From the NCBI GenBank assembly GCA_003560495.1, contig PWLM01000046.1, positions 32,326 through 96,325 of the forward strand: 64,000 nucleotides of DNA, written 5' to 3'. The position numbers and the translations under genes are program-made. The notes below the pieces were generated by a model, which saw only the letters and a program-made list of their open reading frames with translations, had not been told where the DNA came from and searched no databases. Below, one piece after another: positions 55,977-64,000 of the stretch (the stretch's first letter is position 1; the number at the start of each line of letters is the position of its first letter). The stretch comes from Bacillus sp. (in: firmicutes). GTDB taxonomy: Bacteria; Bacillota; Bacilli; Bacillales; Salisediminibacteriaceae.

Positions 55977-57590
55977 CTATCTTTTCAGCACAGCAAAACG
56001 ATGTCCGAGCACACGTCCGGCGAGACCGGATCTTACAGTAAGATTTAAATAGATGATGATTCCTGCTGCGATGGAAAGTCCCAGGATGATACCTGCATTC
56101 CATCGATTGTCCATTGGAAAAAAACGTTCCAGACCGAAAGCAATATATAACACTACCGCTGCCATTATGAATGTGTAAATAACAACCTGCCGAAGACGCT
56201 TGAAAATTATACTGTAATCAAATTGTGCGTACTTTCCTATTGCCCAGACGTTAACAGTGACGGACAGCATATAGCCGCCTAATGTGGCAAATACGCCTCC
56301 CTGCGGTCCGAACCATTGAATAAACAGGCTGTTGAAAAGGACTTTAAACAAAAGACCTGCAACGAGAGCAATAACGGCGAATTTCTGCTGGTTAATCCCC
56401 TGAAGGAGTGATGCTGTAACTGCAAAGACAGCGAAGAAAACAGCTACCGGAGCATACGTGCGGAGCATTTCTCCTCCGATTGACACTTCACCAAGACCAA
56501 AAAGTGCAGCATAGGCAGGCTCTGAAAGCACCATCAGCCCTGCAGCGGCCGGAATGGTAAGAAAGAGAATGATCTGATACGTCTGTGTAATCGTACGCTG
56601 CAGCCTGTCGGTATCTCCGTTCGTATAGGCGCTTGTTATAGTAGGGAGAATTGTCAGAGACATAGCAGTAGCAATGGACACCGGAATTAATATGAGCTTA
56701 TGCGTGGACTGGGTGAAAGATGCATAGTACGTTTCTGCAATCGGCTGGACAAATCCGGCATCTCTCATCGCCGGATTAAACGTCCACAAGTCGATCGTCT
56801 GATAAAGAGGGATTGCCAGCCCTACAAAAGACAGCGGAATCGCGTAGCGAAAGAGCTCCCTGTACATTTTTGTAAGCGGGATCTTATGATCCACTGTGCT
56901 TTCCTCAAGCATTTTCTGCATTCCGGCATAGCGTCTGCGCCAGTACCAGAGAAGAACGGCGAGCCCCCCGAGAGCTCCCGCAAAGGCCCCGAAAGTAGCA
57001 AAACCTACCGCTGTTCCAAGTTCCCCGTCGAGCGTGTACATAATGACGTATGTAACGACAAGAATAAATGCGATACGGATAATTTGTTCAATAACCTGGG
57101 AGACAGCTGTCGGTCCCATGGATTGATTCCCTTGAAAAAAACCACGAATAATGGCCATTACCGGGACTACGAGCAGTGCTACACTCACCATGCGGATCGT
57201 AAAGACTGCGTCCCCGACTGAATTCCCTTCCAGACTATCCGGATCCAGCACCCGGTTGGCGATCATTTCTGCCGAAAAAAATAAGGCGAGAAAAGCAATG
57301 AACCCGGTAATGGACATAATAATCAAGCCGGATTTCAAGAGGCGCTGCCCGGTATGGTAGTCCCCAAGTGCGTTATACTTCGAAACGAATTTAGAGACGG
57401 CAAGCGGCACTCCGAGTGTCGCCAGACTGAGAAGTACCGTGTAGGGCGTATAGCCGTATGTATACAACGCCAGACCCTGGTGGCCGACGATGGATGTAAA
57501 AGGGAAAATATAAATCAGGCCGAGCATTTTCGAAATGAAAATGCTCGCCGTAAGAATCATTGTTCCCCGTAGTAACTGTTGATCTGACAT
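55977..57590 (-). CDS. murJ: MurJ-type lipid II flippase (YtgP, MOP superfamily)
   Basis: Moves lipid II across the membrane for wall synthesis. 537 residues, 14 predicted membrane segments, MATE/MVF fold: SIFISKMLGLIYIFPF in TM1, RLLKSGLIIM, ARG/ASP-bearing central cavity segments, and NQKFAVIALVAGLLFKVLFN in the second half. B. subtilis YtgP was shown to be a MurJ. It could also be called a polysaccharide biosynthesis protein. Starts at ATG 57590, 27 nt after the YjbQ gene on the same strand. Confidence 0.87.
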   Translation of the reverse strand: MSDQQLLRGTMILTASIFISKMLGLIYIFPFTSIVGHQGLALYTYGYTPYTVLLSLATLGVPLAVSKFVSKYNALGDYHTGQRLLKSGLIIMSITGFIAFLALFFSAEMIANRVLDPDSLEGNSVGDAVFTIRMVSVALLVVPVMAIIRGFFQGNQSMGPTAVSQVIEQIIRIAFILVVTYVIMYTLDGELGTAVGFATFGAFAGALGGLAVLLWYWRRRYAGMQKMLEESTVDHKIPLTKMYRELFRYAIPLSFVGLAIPLYQTIDLWTFNPAMRDAGFVQPIAETYYASFTQSTHKLILIPVSIATAMSLTILPTITSAYTNGDTDRLQRTITQTYQIILFLTIPAAAGLMVLSEPAYAALFGLGEVSIGGEMLRTYAPVAVFFAVFAVTASLLQGINQQKFAVIALVAGLLFKVLFNSLFIQWFGPQGGVFATLGGYMLSVTVNVWAIGKYAQFDYSIIFKRLRQVVIYTFIMAAVVLYIAFGLERFFPMDNRWNAGIILGLSIAAGIIIYLNLTVRSGLAGRVLGHRFAVLKR

Positions 57591-57617
57591 ATTTACCTAT
57601 CTCCTGCTCTTTTCCGT

Positions 57618-58019
57618 TTAGCCTTTAATTATTTTTACATATACATTTCTGGAGCGCGGCCCGTCAAACTCACAGAAGTAAATACCCTGCCATGTGCCGA
57701 GAATCATCCGGCCGCTGTCAATAAGAACAACCTGTGACGCCCCGACGGTACTTGCTTTAAGATGAGAAGCTGTATTTCCTTCCATATGGCGGTATTTCGG
57801 ATGATCCCATGGATAAACTTCATCAAAACGCATGAGCATATCAGATTTCACATCCGGGTCTGCATTTTCATTAATCGTAATACCTGCGGTAGTATGGGCA
57901 CAATAAATGTAAACGACCCCGTCCTCTACCGCTTCTCTACTGATGACATTCTGGACCTGATTCGTAATATCGATCATTTCGTCCCGTTGATTTGTTTTTA
58001 CGGACAGTTTCTCTATCAA
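57618..58019 (-). CDS. YjbQ-family (UPF0047) protein
   Basis: 133 residues, cytoplasmic. Family signature [16 protein letters not shown], then DGRS-like [24 protein letters not shown]. Members have weak thiamine-phosphate synthase activity; true role unclear. It starts directly after the proC stop (no gap), implying translational coupling. Confidence 0.92.
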   Translation of the reverse strand: MIEKLSVKTNQRDEMIDITNQVQNVISREAVEDGVVYIYCAHTTAGITINENADPDVKSDMLMRFDEVYPWDHPKYRHMEGNTASHLKASTVGASQVVLIDSGRMILGTWQGIYFCEFDGPRSRNVYVKIIKG

Positions 58020-58832
58020 TTAAGACTCCTCCCCCTGTGCTCTGGCATGTTCGTTTGCAGCCTGTACGGCCTGCTGAAACATGCGGTCGACACCGTACGT
58101 ATCAAGTACACGCAGCCCTTCCGCTGTGGATCCTCCTGGAGAAGCGACCTGTTCCATAAGATCATCCGGGCTGTGGCCGGCTTCAAGCATCGCGACAGAC
58201 CCTTTCATCATCTGAACGACAAGCCGTCTTGCCTGTTCCTCAGAAATACCATACTTCACTGCTGCCTCTTCAAGCGCTTTTTCCACATAATAAATAAATG
58301 CCGGAGCACTGCCGGTAACCGCAGTCAGGTTGTGCACCTGTTCCGAAGTAAGTTCCTCCGCCGGACCGATTGCATTAAGGAGCGCCTCAATGTAAGGCCG
58401 GTGATGGCTTTCCACGGACCGTCCGCACGTATACGTCGACATGGACATACCGATCTGTGCAGCTGTATTCGGCATTATCCAGCAGACCGGTGTCTTTTCC
58501 GGAAGTCTGTGTTCAAGAAACTCCGGATCGATACCTGCTGCCACCGTTACTACAAGCTGGCCGCTGATGTGGGGACTTAATGCTCGAAGCAGCTCTTCAT
58601 GCGTCTGCGGTGGTGTTGCAAAAACAATAATATCATTTTCCTGTACAGCCTTCAGCCAGTCTGTCGTCATCTGCACACCGTATGTACTCTGCAGATGCTT
58701 CAGTTTTTCCTTGTTGGATCGATTAGCCATTGTGATAGTCCCAAAAGTTTCCCTGCTCGTTTTAACCACTCCTGAAACGACCGCTTCGGCCATCCGCCCG
58801 GCACCAATAAAAAGAATATCTGCTTTTTTCAC
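58020..58832 (-). CDS. proC: Pyrroline-5-carboxylate reductase
   Basis: Last step of proline synthesis, a key osmolyte in halophilic Bacillaceae. 270 residues. N-terminal NAD(P) motif IGAGRMAEAV, PNTAAQIGMSMS, TAVTGSAPAFIYYVEKALEEAA and the C-terminal family signature SPGGSTAEGL. Could be ProC or the related ComER-type. AAAGGAGC before the ATG. First of a proC-yjbQ-murJ run on the minus strand. Confidence 0.94.
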   Translation of the reverse strand: MKKADILFIGAGRMAEAVVSGVVKTSRETFGTITMANRSNKEKLKHLQSTYGVQMTTDWLKAVQENDIIVFATPPQTHEELLRALSPHISGQLVVTVAAGIDPEFLEHRLPEKTPVCWIMPNTAAQIGMSMSTYTCGRSVESHHRPYIEALLNAIGPAEELTSEQVHNLTAVTGSAPAFIYYVEKALEEAAVKYGISEEQARRLVVQMMKGSVAMLEAGHSPDDLMEQVASPGGSTAEGLRVLDTYGVDRMFQQAVQAANEHARAQGEES

Positions 58833-58923
58833 ATATAACAGCTCCTTTCCTTCTGCTTATTACTTTACCATTTTTCAACCACGAACCAAACTTATTTTAT
58901 GCCTTCCCAACCCCGGCAAGCAA

Positions 58924-58962
58924 AAAGCTGTCTTTTTTGAGGATTTCAAAAAAGACAGCTTT
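58924..58962 (-). terminator. Terminator of the 58986 gene
   Basis: Long AT-rich stem AAAGCTGTCTTTTTTGA / TCAAAAAAGACAGCTTT with T-rich tail on the minus strand. Confidence 0.85.
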
Positions 58963-58985
58963 ATTAATCATCGTAAGTGCTTTTA

Positions 58986-59684
58986 TCAGCTGATACGCTG
59001 CAGGCGCCGCTCCAGCTCTTTCAGCTTGAACTCCTGCTTGTGAGCCTTTTCGTAATGCTTCAGCCGGCGTTTCATGCGTCCTTTCGTCCAGGTAAAATCT
59101 GCAATTCCCTTATGGTTAAGGTACGTCGCAAAGAAGTCGAGATGACCGCTTTCGTATTTATTTTCCTTATCGACCGTGTCGATATACAGTTCAAATGCTT
59201 CTGTTACAGAAGCATTCTCCGGCACAAAATCTCCATAGGCTTCTGCGAGGCTTCTGTAGTTATTTTCACGAAGCTTCGTGAGAAAGGATTGAAGGAAAAG
59301 TTCTTCCTGGCCCTGCGTCTTAAATCCTTTGCGCTCAAGAAGCGAAAGGAACACTTTCAGTTCATTATGATAGAAGGAATACGCACGGCGCATATCCTTT
59401 GTCATGGAAAGATTTATATTGAAGGTTCCTTCCGAGCGTGCATAAAGCATATTCAGAAGGGCGCGGTTCGTTTCGGGCTTTAACAAAAAGGAAGGGTGTA
59501 CTGTTCTCAGGTATTTCTCAACCTCCTGATTTACTATTGACTGCTGCGCCTGTTTTCTATTCATCTCTTCCAGGGACCGGCTTCTTTCATAAGCTGCGTA
59601 TTGTTCAATACGTTCCTGGGTTTCTTTTGACCAGACCGCCCGCTTTTCGTTCAGTCTGGATTTCAGTCCTGCAAACATGTTCAA
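58986..59684 (-). CDS. Unknown basic, helical protein
   Basis: 232 residues, no membrane segment, high Lys/Arg/Glu content, N- and C-terminal predicted coiled coils (KRAVWSKETQERIEQYAAY; KLKELERRLQRI) around a helical middle. AGAGGAGAATTTGA before the ATG. Family not recognised. Its own terminator makes it monocistronic. Confidence 0.75.
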   Translation of the reverse strand: MNMFAGLKSRLNEKRAVWSKETQERIEQYAAYERSRSLEEMNRKQAQQSIVNQEVEKYLRTVHPSFLLKPETNRALLNMLYARSEGTFNINLSMTKDMRRAYSFYHNELKVFLSLLERKGFKTQGQEELFLQSFLTKLRENNYRSLAEAYGDFVPENASVTEAFELYIDTVDKENKYESGHLDFFATYLNHKGIADFTWTKGRMKRRLKHYEKAHKQEFKLKELERRLQRIS

Positions 59685-59966
59685 ATTCTCCTCTCACACT
59701 CTTTTTTCTACTCGTTGATTTGATCTCCACAGAGCAGTGTAGCACATCCAAATCATAAATAAAATAGAGTTGTTGTAAAAAAACAAAACTATTTTAAAGC
59801 TCACGTCCTCTCATCACTTCTAACGACATTTCATATGGCTGTATCCCTGATTATAGTGATATTTGGTATTTGCAGCAATGTATCTGCTCACAGCATCCTT
59901 CTTGTTTTTCCTGCGTGATTTCCGTACAATCATTGCAGACACGATATGCAGGAAAGGAAGTTTATA

Positions 59967-61244
59967 ATGAGAGATGTAATTGTAATTGGAGGAGGGCCAT
60001 CAGGACTGATGGCTTCCGTCGCAGCAGCAGAAAATGGAGCCGACGTACTTCTTCTTGATAAAGGAAATAAGCTCGGACGTAAACTCGCTATTTCCGGAGG
60101 AGGCCGGTGCAATGTTACAAACCGGGTGGACGCTGCAGAAATTATTAAGCATATTCCGGGAAACGGCCGTTTTATGTACAGCCCTTTTTCTATTTTCAAT
60201 AATGAGGATATTATCAGCTTTTTCGAAACACTCGGTATCGAATTAAAGGAAGAGGATCACGGCCGAATGTTTCCAGTAAATGATAAGGCGATCGATGTCG
60301 TCCGGGCTTTACTGAATCGTATGCAGCAGCTCGAGGTGGAAATATGGAAGAAAACAGAGGTAAAAGATCTTCACTTCGGTAAGGATTCCCACCATACTGT
60401 GGAACTGGCAGACGGCGAAATTATAAAGTGCCGGAACATTATTATGGCGGTAGGCGGAAAGTCTGTGCCCCACACCGGTTCTACGGGAGACGGCTACCCT
60501 TGGGCAGAAAAGGCAGGACACACCATCACGGAGCTCTATCCGACGGAAGTACCGATAACTATGAGCGATGCTCATATAAAATCCAAGGAGCTGCAGGGAC
60601 TTTCATTAAGAAATGTCCGCCTCTCTGTCATTGATCCAAAGAAAAAGAAAGCTGTAAAAACCCATCAAGGGGACATGATTTTTACTCATTTCGGTGTTTC
60701 CGGTCCTATTGGACTGAGATGCAGCCAGTACGTTCTAAAAACGAAGAAAAAATACGACGTTCAGGAAGTACCGGTGGAAATTGATCTATTTCCGGAAGAA
60801 AACGAGGAACAGCTGTTTCAGCGGCTGAAAAAGCAGCTCGACGCCGCCCCTAAAAAAGCCGTTAAAAATGCTCTTTCCGGTTTTGTACCGGAGAGAATGC
60901 TTCCAGTTTGTCTGCGGTTTGCTTCCATAGCTCCTGATAATACGGGAACGGAGCTTGCCCACGATAAACTCCGTACTCTTTCCCGTATAATGAAACACTT
61001 CTCTCTTACGGCTGATGGCACACTGTCGATTGATAAAGCTTTCGTCACCGGCGGAGGAGTAAGTGTTAAAGAGGTTTATCCTAAACGGATGGAATCACGG
61101 CTTGTGGAAGGACTTTTCTTCTGCGGAGAGGTCATGGATCTTCACGGGTACACCGGAGGCTACAACATAACCGTCGCTTTCTCCACCGGTTATACAGCAG
61201 GACAGGCTGCCGCCGGACGGCTCAAAGAACCAGAACAGCTTTAA
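59967..61244 (+). CDS. ytfP: YtfP, HI0933-like flavoprotein
   Basis: NAD(P)/FAD-dependent oxidoreductase of the HI0933/YhiN/BaiN family. About 425 residues. FAD motif [20 protein letters not shown], then [31 protein letters not shown], and [18 protein letters not shown] at the C-terminus. Some members reduce bile-acid-type enones; the Bacillus role is unknown. Start at ATG 59967 after AAAGGAAG; an earlier ATG overlaps the ribosome site. Confidence 0.93.
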   Translation: MRDVIVIGGGPSGLMASVAAAENGADVLLLDKGNKLGRKLAISGGGRCNVTNRVDAAEIIKHIPGNGRFMYSPFSIFNNEDIISFFETLGIELKEEDHGRMFPVNDKAIDVVRALLNRMQQLEVEIWKKTEVKDLHFGKDSHHTVELADGEIIKCRNIIMAVGGKSVPHTGSTGDGYPWAEKAGHTITELYPTEVPITMSDAHIKSKELQGLSLRNVRLSVIDPKKKKAVKTHQGDMIFTHFGVSGPIGLRCSQYVLKTKKKYDVQEVPVEIDLFPEENEEQLFQRLKKQLDAAPKKAVKNALSGFVPERMLPVCLRFASIAPDNTGTELAHDKLRTLSRIMKHFSLTADGTLSIDKAFVTGGGVSVKEVYPKRMESRLVEGLFFCGEVMDLHGYTGGYNITVAFSTGYTAGQAAAGRLKEPEQL

Positions 61245-61281
61245 AACGCTTTGAACGAATCGCTTCATATAAAAAGCATAA

Positions 61282-61313
61282 GGGGGACAGGACAATCTTT
61301 TGTCCTGTCCCCC
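61282..61313 (+). terminator. Terminator of ytfP (left copy)
   Basis: 13-bp stem GGGGGACAGGACA/TGTCCTGTCCCCC, loop ATCTTT. Its counterpart at 61723-61754 has a covarying base pair. No T run follows. Confidence 0.85.
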
Positions 61314-61722
61314 AGAGTGTTAATTAAGTCTTGATTTTAGAATCATTATTCTTCTGAACGTCCAGCTTTCTCCTGCGCTCAGCCCTTGCCGTGGGGCTCG
61401 TCGTCAGCTGTTTGTCCTGCCGGCTTTGAAAAGGATCTTCCGATTTCGCTTTCTCCCACCGGCGTCCCCGCCGGACGTTCCGGAGGAAAAAGCCTCTCCT
61501 GAATGGAAGAAAGGGCGGAATCAACACGTTTTTAGAAGAGAAAACTTCTTTTTATTTTCCTGCTGGAGCTGCAGCAGGCGACTCCCTGGGCGATAGAGGA
61601 CGAGCAGAAGATCCGTTTGAGAGGAAGAAATCAGCTGAAGCCGGCCCGCCCGGAAATCGTCCTGTGGAGGCGAGAGCAGGGAAATGTCTACGCATGTATA
61701 AAAAACACTTTATAAACAGCCT
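61314..61722 (+). mobile_element. Terminator-associated repeat element, copy 3 (full length)
   Basis: About 409 bp, same order of blocks as copy 2 at 28365: left end AGAGTGTTAATTAAGTCTTG, a central GAAAAAGCCTCTCCTGAATG block, GCAGCAGGCGACTCC, and right end ACTTTATAAACAGCCT. The internal hairpin of copy 2 is reduced here to GAGGAAGAAAT. No ORF. Bracketed by two copies of the ytfP terminator hairpin. Confidence 0.8.
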
Positions 61723-61754
61723 GGGGTACAGGACAATTTTTTGTCCTGTACCCC
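61723..61754. terminator. Second copy of the ytfP-type terminator, serving the M20 gene
   Basis: 13-bp stem GGGGTACAGGACA/TGTCCTGTACCCC. Compared with the left copy, a G-C pair has become T-A on both arms, preserving pairing. TTCTTT follows. Confidence 0.85.
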
Positions 61755-61793
61755 TTCTTTATAAAAACAGCACCGTCCGGTTTTTATATTTTT

Positions 61794-62885
61794 CTACTTG
61801 ATTCCCACCGCGGCAGGTTTCACGGTGCGGACAAAATCTGCAAGAATCCGCTGGTATTCCTTTACTGAATCCATGTACACCATTTCCTTTTCTCCGTGCC
61901 AGTCGTGGCCGGCAGGACCGAATTCCACCGAAGCTCCTCCGTATGGCGTGAAAAATTTGCCATCGTTGGAACCATGCTGTCCGTACAGGTTTGCTTTTTC
62001 AAGATCTGTTTCCTGAACCAGCGACCTGGACAAATCCTGCACATACGGGTTATGCTCTTCTGTCCGCACCGGAGCTCCAATGTCGTGCACGTAAATTTCC
62101 CCGTCCGTAATGCTTTCAATCTCCTTCACAATTTCCCGGGCATCCTGGTCCGGCAGATAACGTATATCCAGTGACATACTGCATTCCTTCGGTACTTTAT
62201 TATAAGTCCCTCCGCCATTTATTGCTGCCAGGTTGATCGATGGCTTTCCATAAACCGGCGGCGCTGTTGTTTCTGCAAATGGAAGCTTATATATCTTCTC
62301 ATACAGATCCATCGCTTTGTGAACCGCGTTTTTACCTTCCCAAGGTCTGCTGCCATGGGCGGAGGTTCCTTCAAATTCAATATCGAGCTGAAGTACTCCT
62401 TTTGATTGGATCGCAATACCGAAATTCGTGGGTTCACCACAGATAATAAAATCGCCGAGGTAACCCTGCTCAGTTAAATATTTCGTTCCCAGCGTCCCGC
62501 CTGTTTCTTCATCAGGAACGATTTGAAGCATAACGCGGCACGGAAGGCTCTCCTTCTGCAGATCGGCAACTGTTTCCATCATTGCTGCCGCCCCAGCCTT
62601 CATATCCACCGTGCCGCGTCCGTACATTTTACCGTCTTTTTTAAATGGAGTGAACTGGTGCTCCTCTCCGTCCACCACGTCCAGATGAGCATTAAAGACA
62701 ATAGTTTCTTCTCCACTGCCTATTTCACAGACGAGCATGCTGTATCCACTGTTTTCAAGCTTCTTTACTTCGAGGCCTCTCTGCTCGAGCCATTCTTTAG
62801 AAAAATCCATGATTTTATTGACACCTGATTTAGTAGAACTGTCAATCTTCACTAATTCCTCCAGTAAAGGAATCGGATTGACCAT
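61794..62885 (-). CDS. M20 family metallopeptidase (ArgE/DapE-like)
   Basis: Zn-dependent deacylase or peptidase. 363 residues: VFNAHLDVVDG (His, Asp ligands), YGRGTVDMKAGAAAM (bridging Asp), VPDEETGGTLGTKYL (catalytic Glu-Glu), FEGTSAHGSRPWEGKNA in the lid domain and the C-terminal GQHGSNDGKFF. Substrate cannot be told between N-acyl amino acids and peptides. AAAGGAGGCTAATC before the ATG. Confidence 0.9.
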   Translation of the reverse strand: MVNPIPLLEELVKIDSSTKSGVNKIMDFSKEWLEQRGLEVKKLENSGYSMLVCEIGSGEETIVFNAHLDVVDGEEHQFTPFKKDGKMYGRGTVDMKAGAAAMMETVADLQKESLPCRVMLQIVPDEETGGTLGTKYLTEQGYLGDFIICGEPTNFGIAIQSKGVLQLDIEFEGTSAHGSRPWEGKNAVHKAMDLYEKIYKLPFAETTAPPVYGKPSINLAAINGGGTYNKVPKECSMSLDIRYLPDQDAREIVKEIESITDGEIYVHDIGAPVRTEEHNPYVQDLSRSLVQETDLEKANLYGQHGSNDGKFFTPYGGASVEFGPAGHDWHGEKEMVYMDSVKEYQRILADFVRTVKPAAVGIK

Positions 62886-62984
62886 GATTAGCCTCCTTTT
62901 GTGTTCACTGATGTGTTTATTAGTGTGACTGCTAGTGTATTTTCACGCTGAATCGACATATTAAACGTCTATTCAGAAAGATTT

Positions 62985-64000
62985 TCAGAGGCTTTTTTCT
63001 ACTTTTTTTGCTTTGTTTTTATTGATCTGGGCGACAACGTCGTGCCGGGCAAACTCCAGATCATTTTCTTCTGTCAGCCATTCTTCTTTTACTTCCCTTC
63101 CTGCCACCAGGGCGAGTATGACGGAAGGGATGTCTGCCCCTGCTTCATGGGAAAAGCTGTATCCTCCCCCGATCCGTGGATTCATATCAATCACGTAATA
63201 TCCCGTTCCATCATAATAAACATCCGTGTTAATGTAGCCTGTATGGCCGAGATTTTCACCGATTTTCCGGCCGATTTCGAGCAGCGCCGGTTCGTTTACA
63301 GTAAGGCAGCGGTCTACATCGCCGCCCCTCATAGCCAGCTGCTTTCTGACGAACGTCGTAAGGTATTGACCGTTCAAATCATTAAAAACATCCAGGCTGA
63401 ATTTTTCGCCTTCCACTGTTTCCTGAAAAATAACATTATCTTCCGGTTTCTGATGAGCGGTTTCTCCAATGGACTCTTCTTTGATTTCGTTGACTGCAAA
63501 AGTATAGGCCGTTTCCAGCTCATCCAGAGAATGGGCGAAATGAATTCCAATGGAAGCCTGTCCGTTTCTTGGTTTAATAATAAAAGGAAGCGAGGCTTTC
63601 CCCCGCTGCACCGCTTCTTTTGCTTCCTCCAGGTCTATAAATGTACGCGGCACCTGTACCCCAAAGTTACCGAGATGCTTTTCATACTTTCCTTTATCCC
63701 GGATTATTTCTACAATATCAGGTGACGATGCGAAAACAGAAATACCCGCCCGGCTGAATTTCTCCTTATTTTCAGCCAGCTTTGAAATTTCCAGGTCATT
63801 AACCGGTACAATCCCGCGGACATCGTGGCTCCGGCAGATTGCCAGAATTTCATCCACATAGTCCGGGTCCGTGTGCTTTGGTATAACGTAACTTATATCC
63901 GCCTGCTGCAGAGATGGAGCATTGTATTCCGGATCTGCTGCAATAACTTCTCCTCTAATATCCAGCTTTTTGTAGGCTTCCTGAAAAAAACGTACAAAGT
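62985..64000 (-). CDS. ATP-grasp enzyme (CarB-like), N-terminus beyond window edge
   Basis: The frame stays open from the stop at 62985 to the window end (at least 338 residues), past the first possible internal start at 63857, with coding-like sequence upstream (FVRFFQEAYKKLDIRGEVIA). It shows a pre-ATP-grasp domain, then ATP-grasp motifs PFIIKPRNGQASIGIHF, metal-binding VIDMNPRIGGGYSFSHEAGAD. Closest by eye to CarB-related ATP-grasp ligases joining a carboxylate to an amine; substrate unknown. Confidence 0.85.
   Translation of the reverse strand, partial: FVRFFQEAYKKLDIRGEVIAADPEYNAPSLQQADISYVIPKHTDPDYVDEILAICRSHDVRGIVPVNDLEISKLAENKEKFSRAGISVFASSPDIVEIIRDKGKYEKHLGNFGVQVPRTFIDLEEAKEAVQRGKASLPFIIKPRNGQASIGIHFAHSLDELETAYTFAVNEIKEESIGETAHQKPEDNVIFQETVEGEKFSLDVFNDLNGQYLTTFVRKQLAMRGGDVDRCLTVNEPALLEIGRKIGENLGHTGYINTDVYYDGTGYYVIDMNPRIGGGYSFSHEAGADIPSVILALVAGREVKEEWLTEENDLEFARHDVVAQINKNKAKKVEKSL

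Overview
The window is a chromosomal segment of a Bacillaceae bacterium. Most genes match, in order and orientation, the Bacillus subtilis neighbourhood that runs from tyrS through acuABC, ccpA, aroA, ytxJHG, murC, sftA, ytpQ, ytoP, ytzB, ytnP, trmB, ytmP and amyX to the ytlP, ytkP, ytzE, ytgP and ytfP group. Many proteins are strongly acidic (the class A PBP is rich in Asp and Glu, with an Asn-rich tail) and there is a BCCT transporter, so I infer a moderately halophilic or haloalkaliphilic species. This is inference from composition; there is no rRNA in the window.

Layout. 0-10 kb: a partial BCCT transporter, tyrS under a tyrosine T-box leader, a class A penicillin-binding protein with a long Asn/Gly repeat tail, and acuABC (acetyl-CoA synthetase control) without acsA beside it. 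10-20 kb: mtnN, ccpA, aroA (chorismate mutase-DAHP synthase), ytxJHG, an M29 aminopeptidase, murC, an unknown gene and a short-type nicotinate phosphoribosyltransferase. 20-31 kb: sftA, ytpQ, an EIIC-like membrane protein, a lipoprotein, ytoQ, ytoP, ytzB, ytnP, trmB and ytmP. 31-42 kb: a carbohydrate storage block made of debranching enzyme amyX and the glgB-glgC-glgD-glgA-glgP cluster. 42-48 kb: a LonC-like protease, then a decayed island with a bacteriocin-like gene that has a nonsense codon in its signal peptide, its probable immunity gene, a frameshifted plasmid-type methyltransferase and a truncated gene. 48-64 kb: thpR, a cysteine synthase, an MFS transporter, ytzE, an RsuA-type pseudouridine synthase, two SEDS glycosyltransferases in tandem (RodA- and FtsW-like), an HxlR regulator, MurJ/YtgP, YjbQ, ProC, an unknown gene, YtfP, an M20 peptidase and a partial ATP-grasp enzyme.

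The most unusual structure is a dispersed intergenic repeat family of about 310-420 bp, with three large copies, two truncated copies and two end-only remnants. Every recognisable end sits directly beside a Rho-independent terminator hairpin. Each large copy is bracketed by two copies of the hairpin of its own locus; the hairpin differs between loci but is shared within a pair. The decayed 3.1-kb island at 44.9-48.0 kb is bracketed the same way by two identical hairpins and starts with one end of the same repeat. This suggests mobile DNA that targets terminators and duplicates the whole hairpin on insertion.
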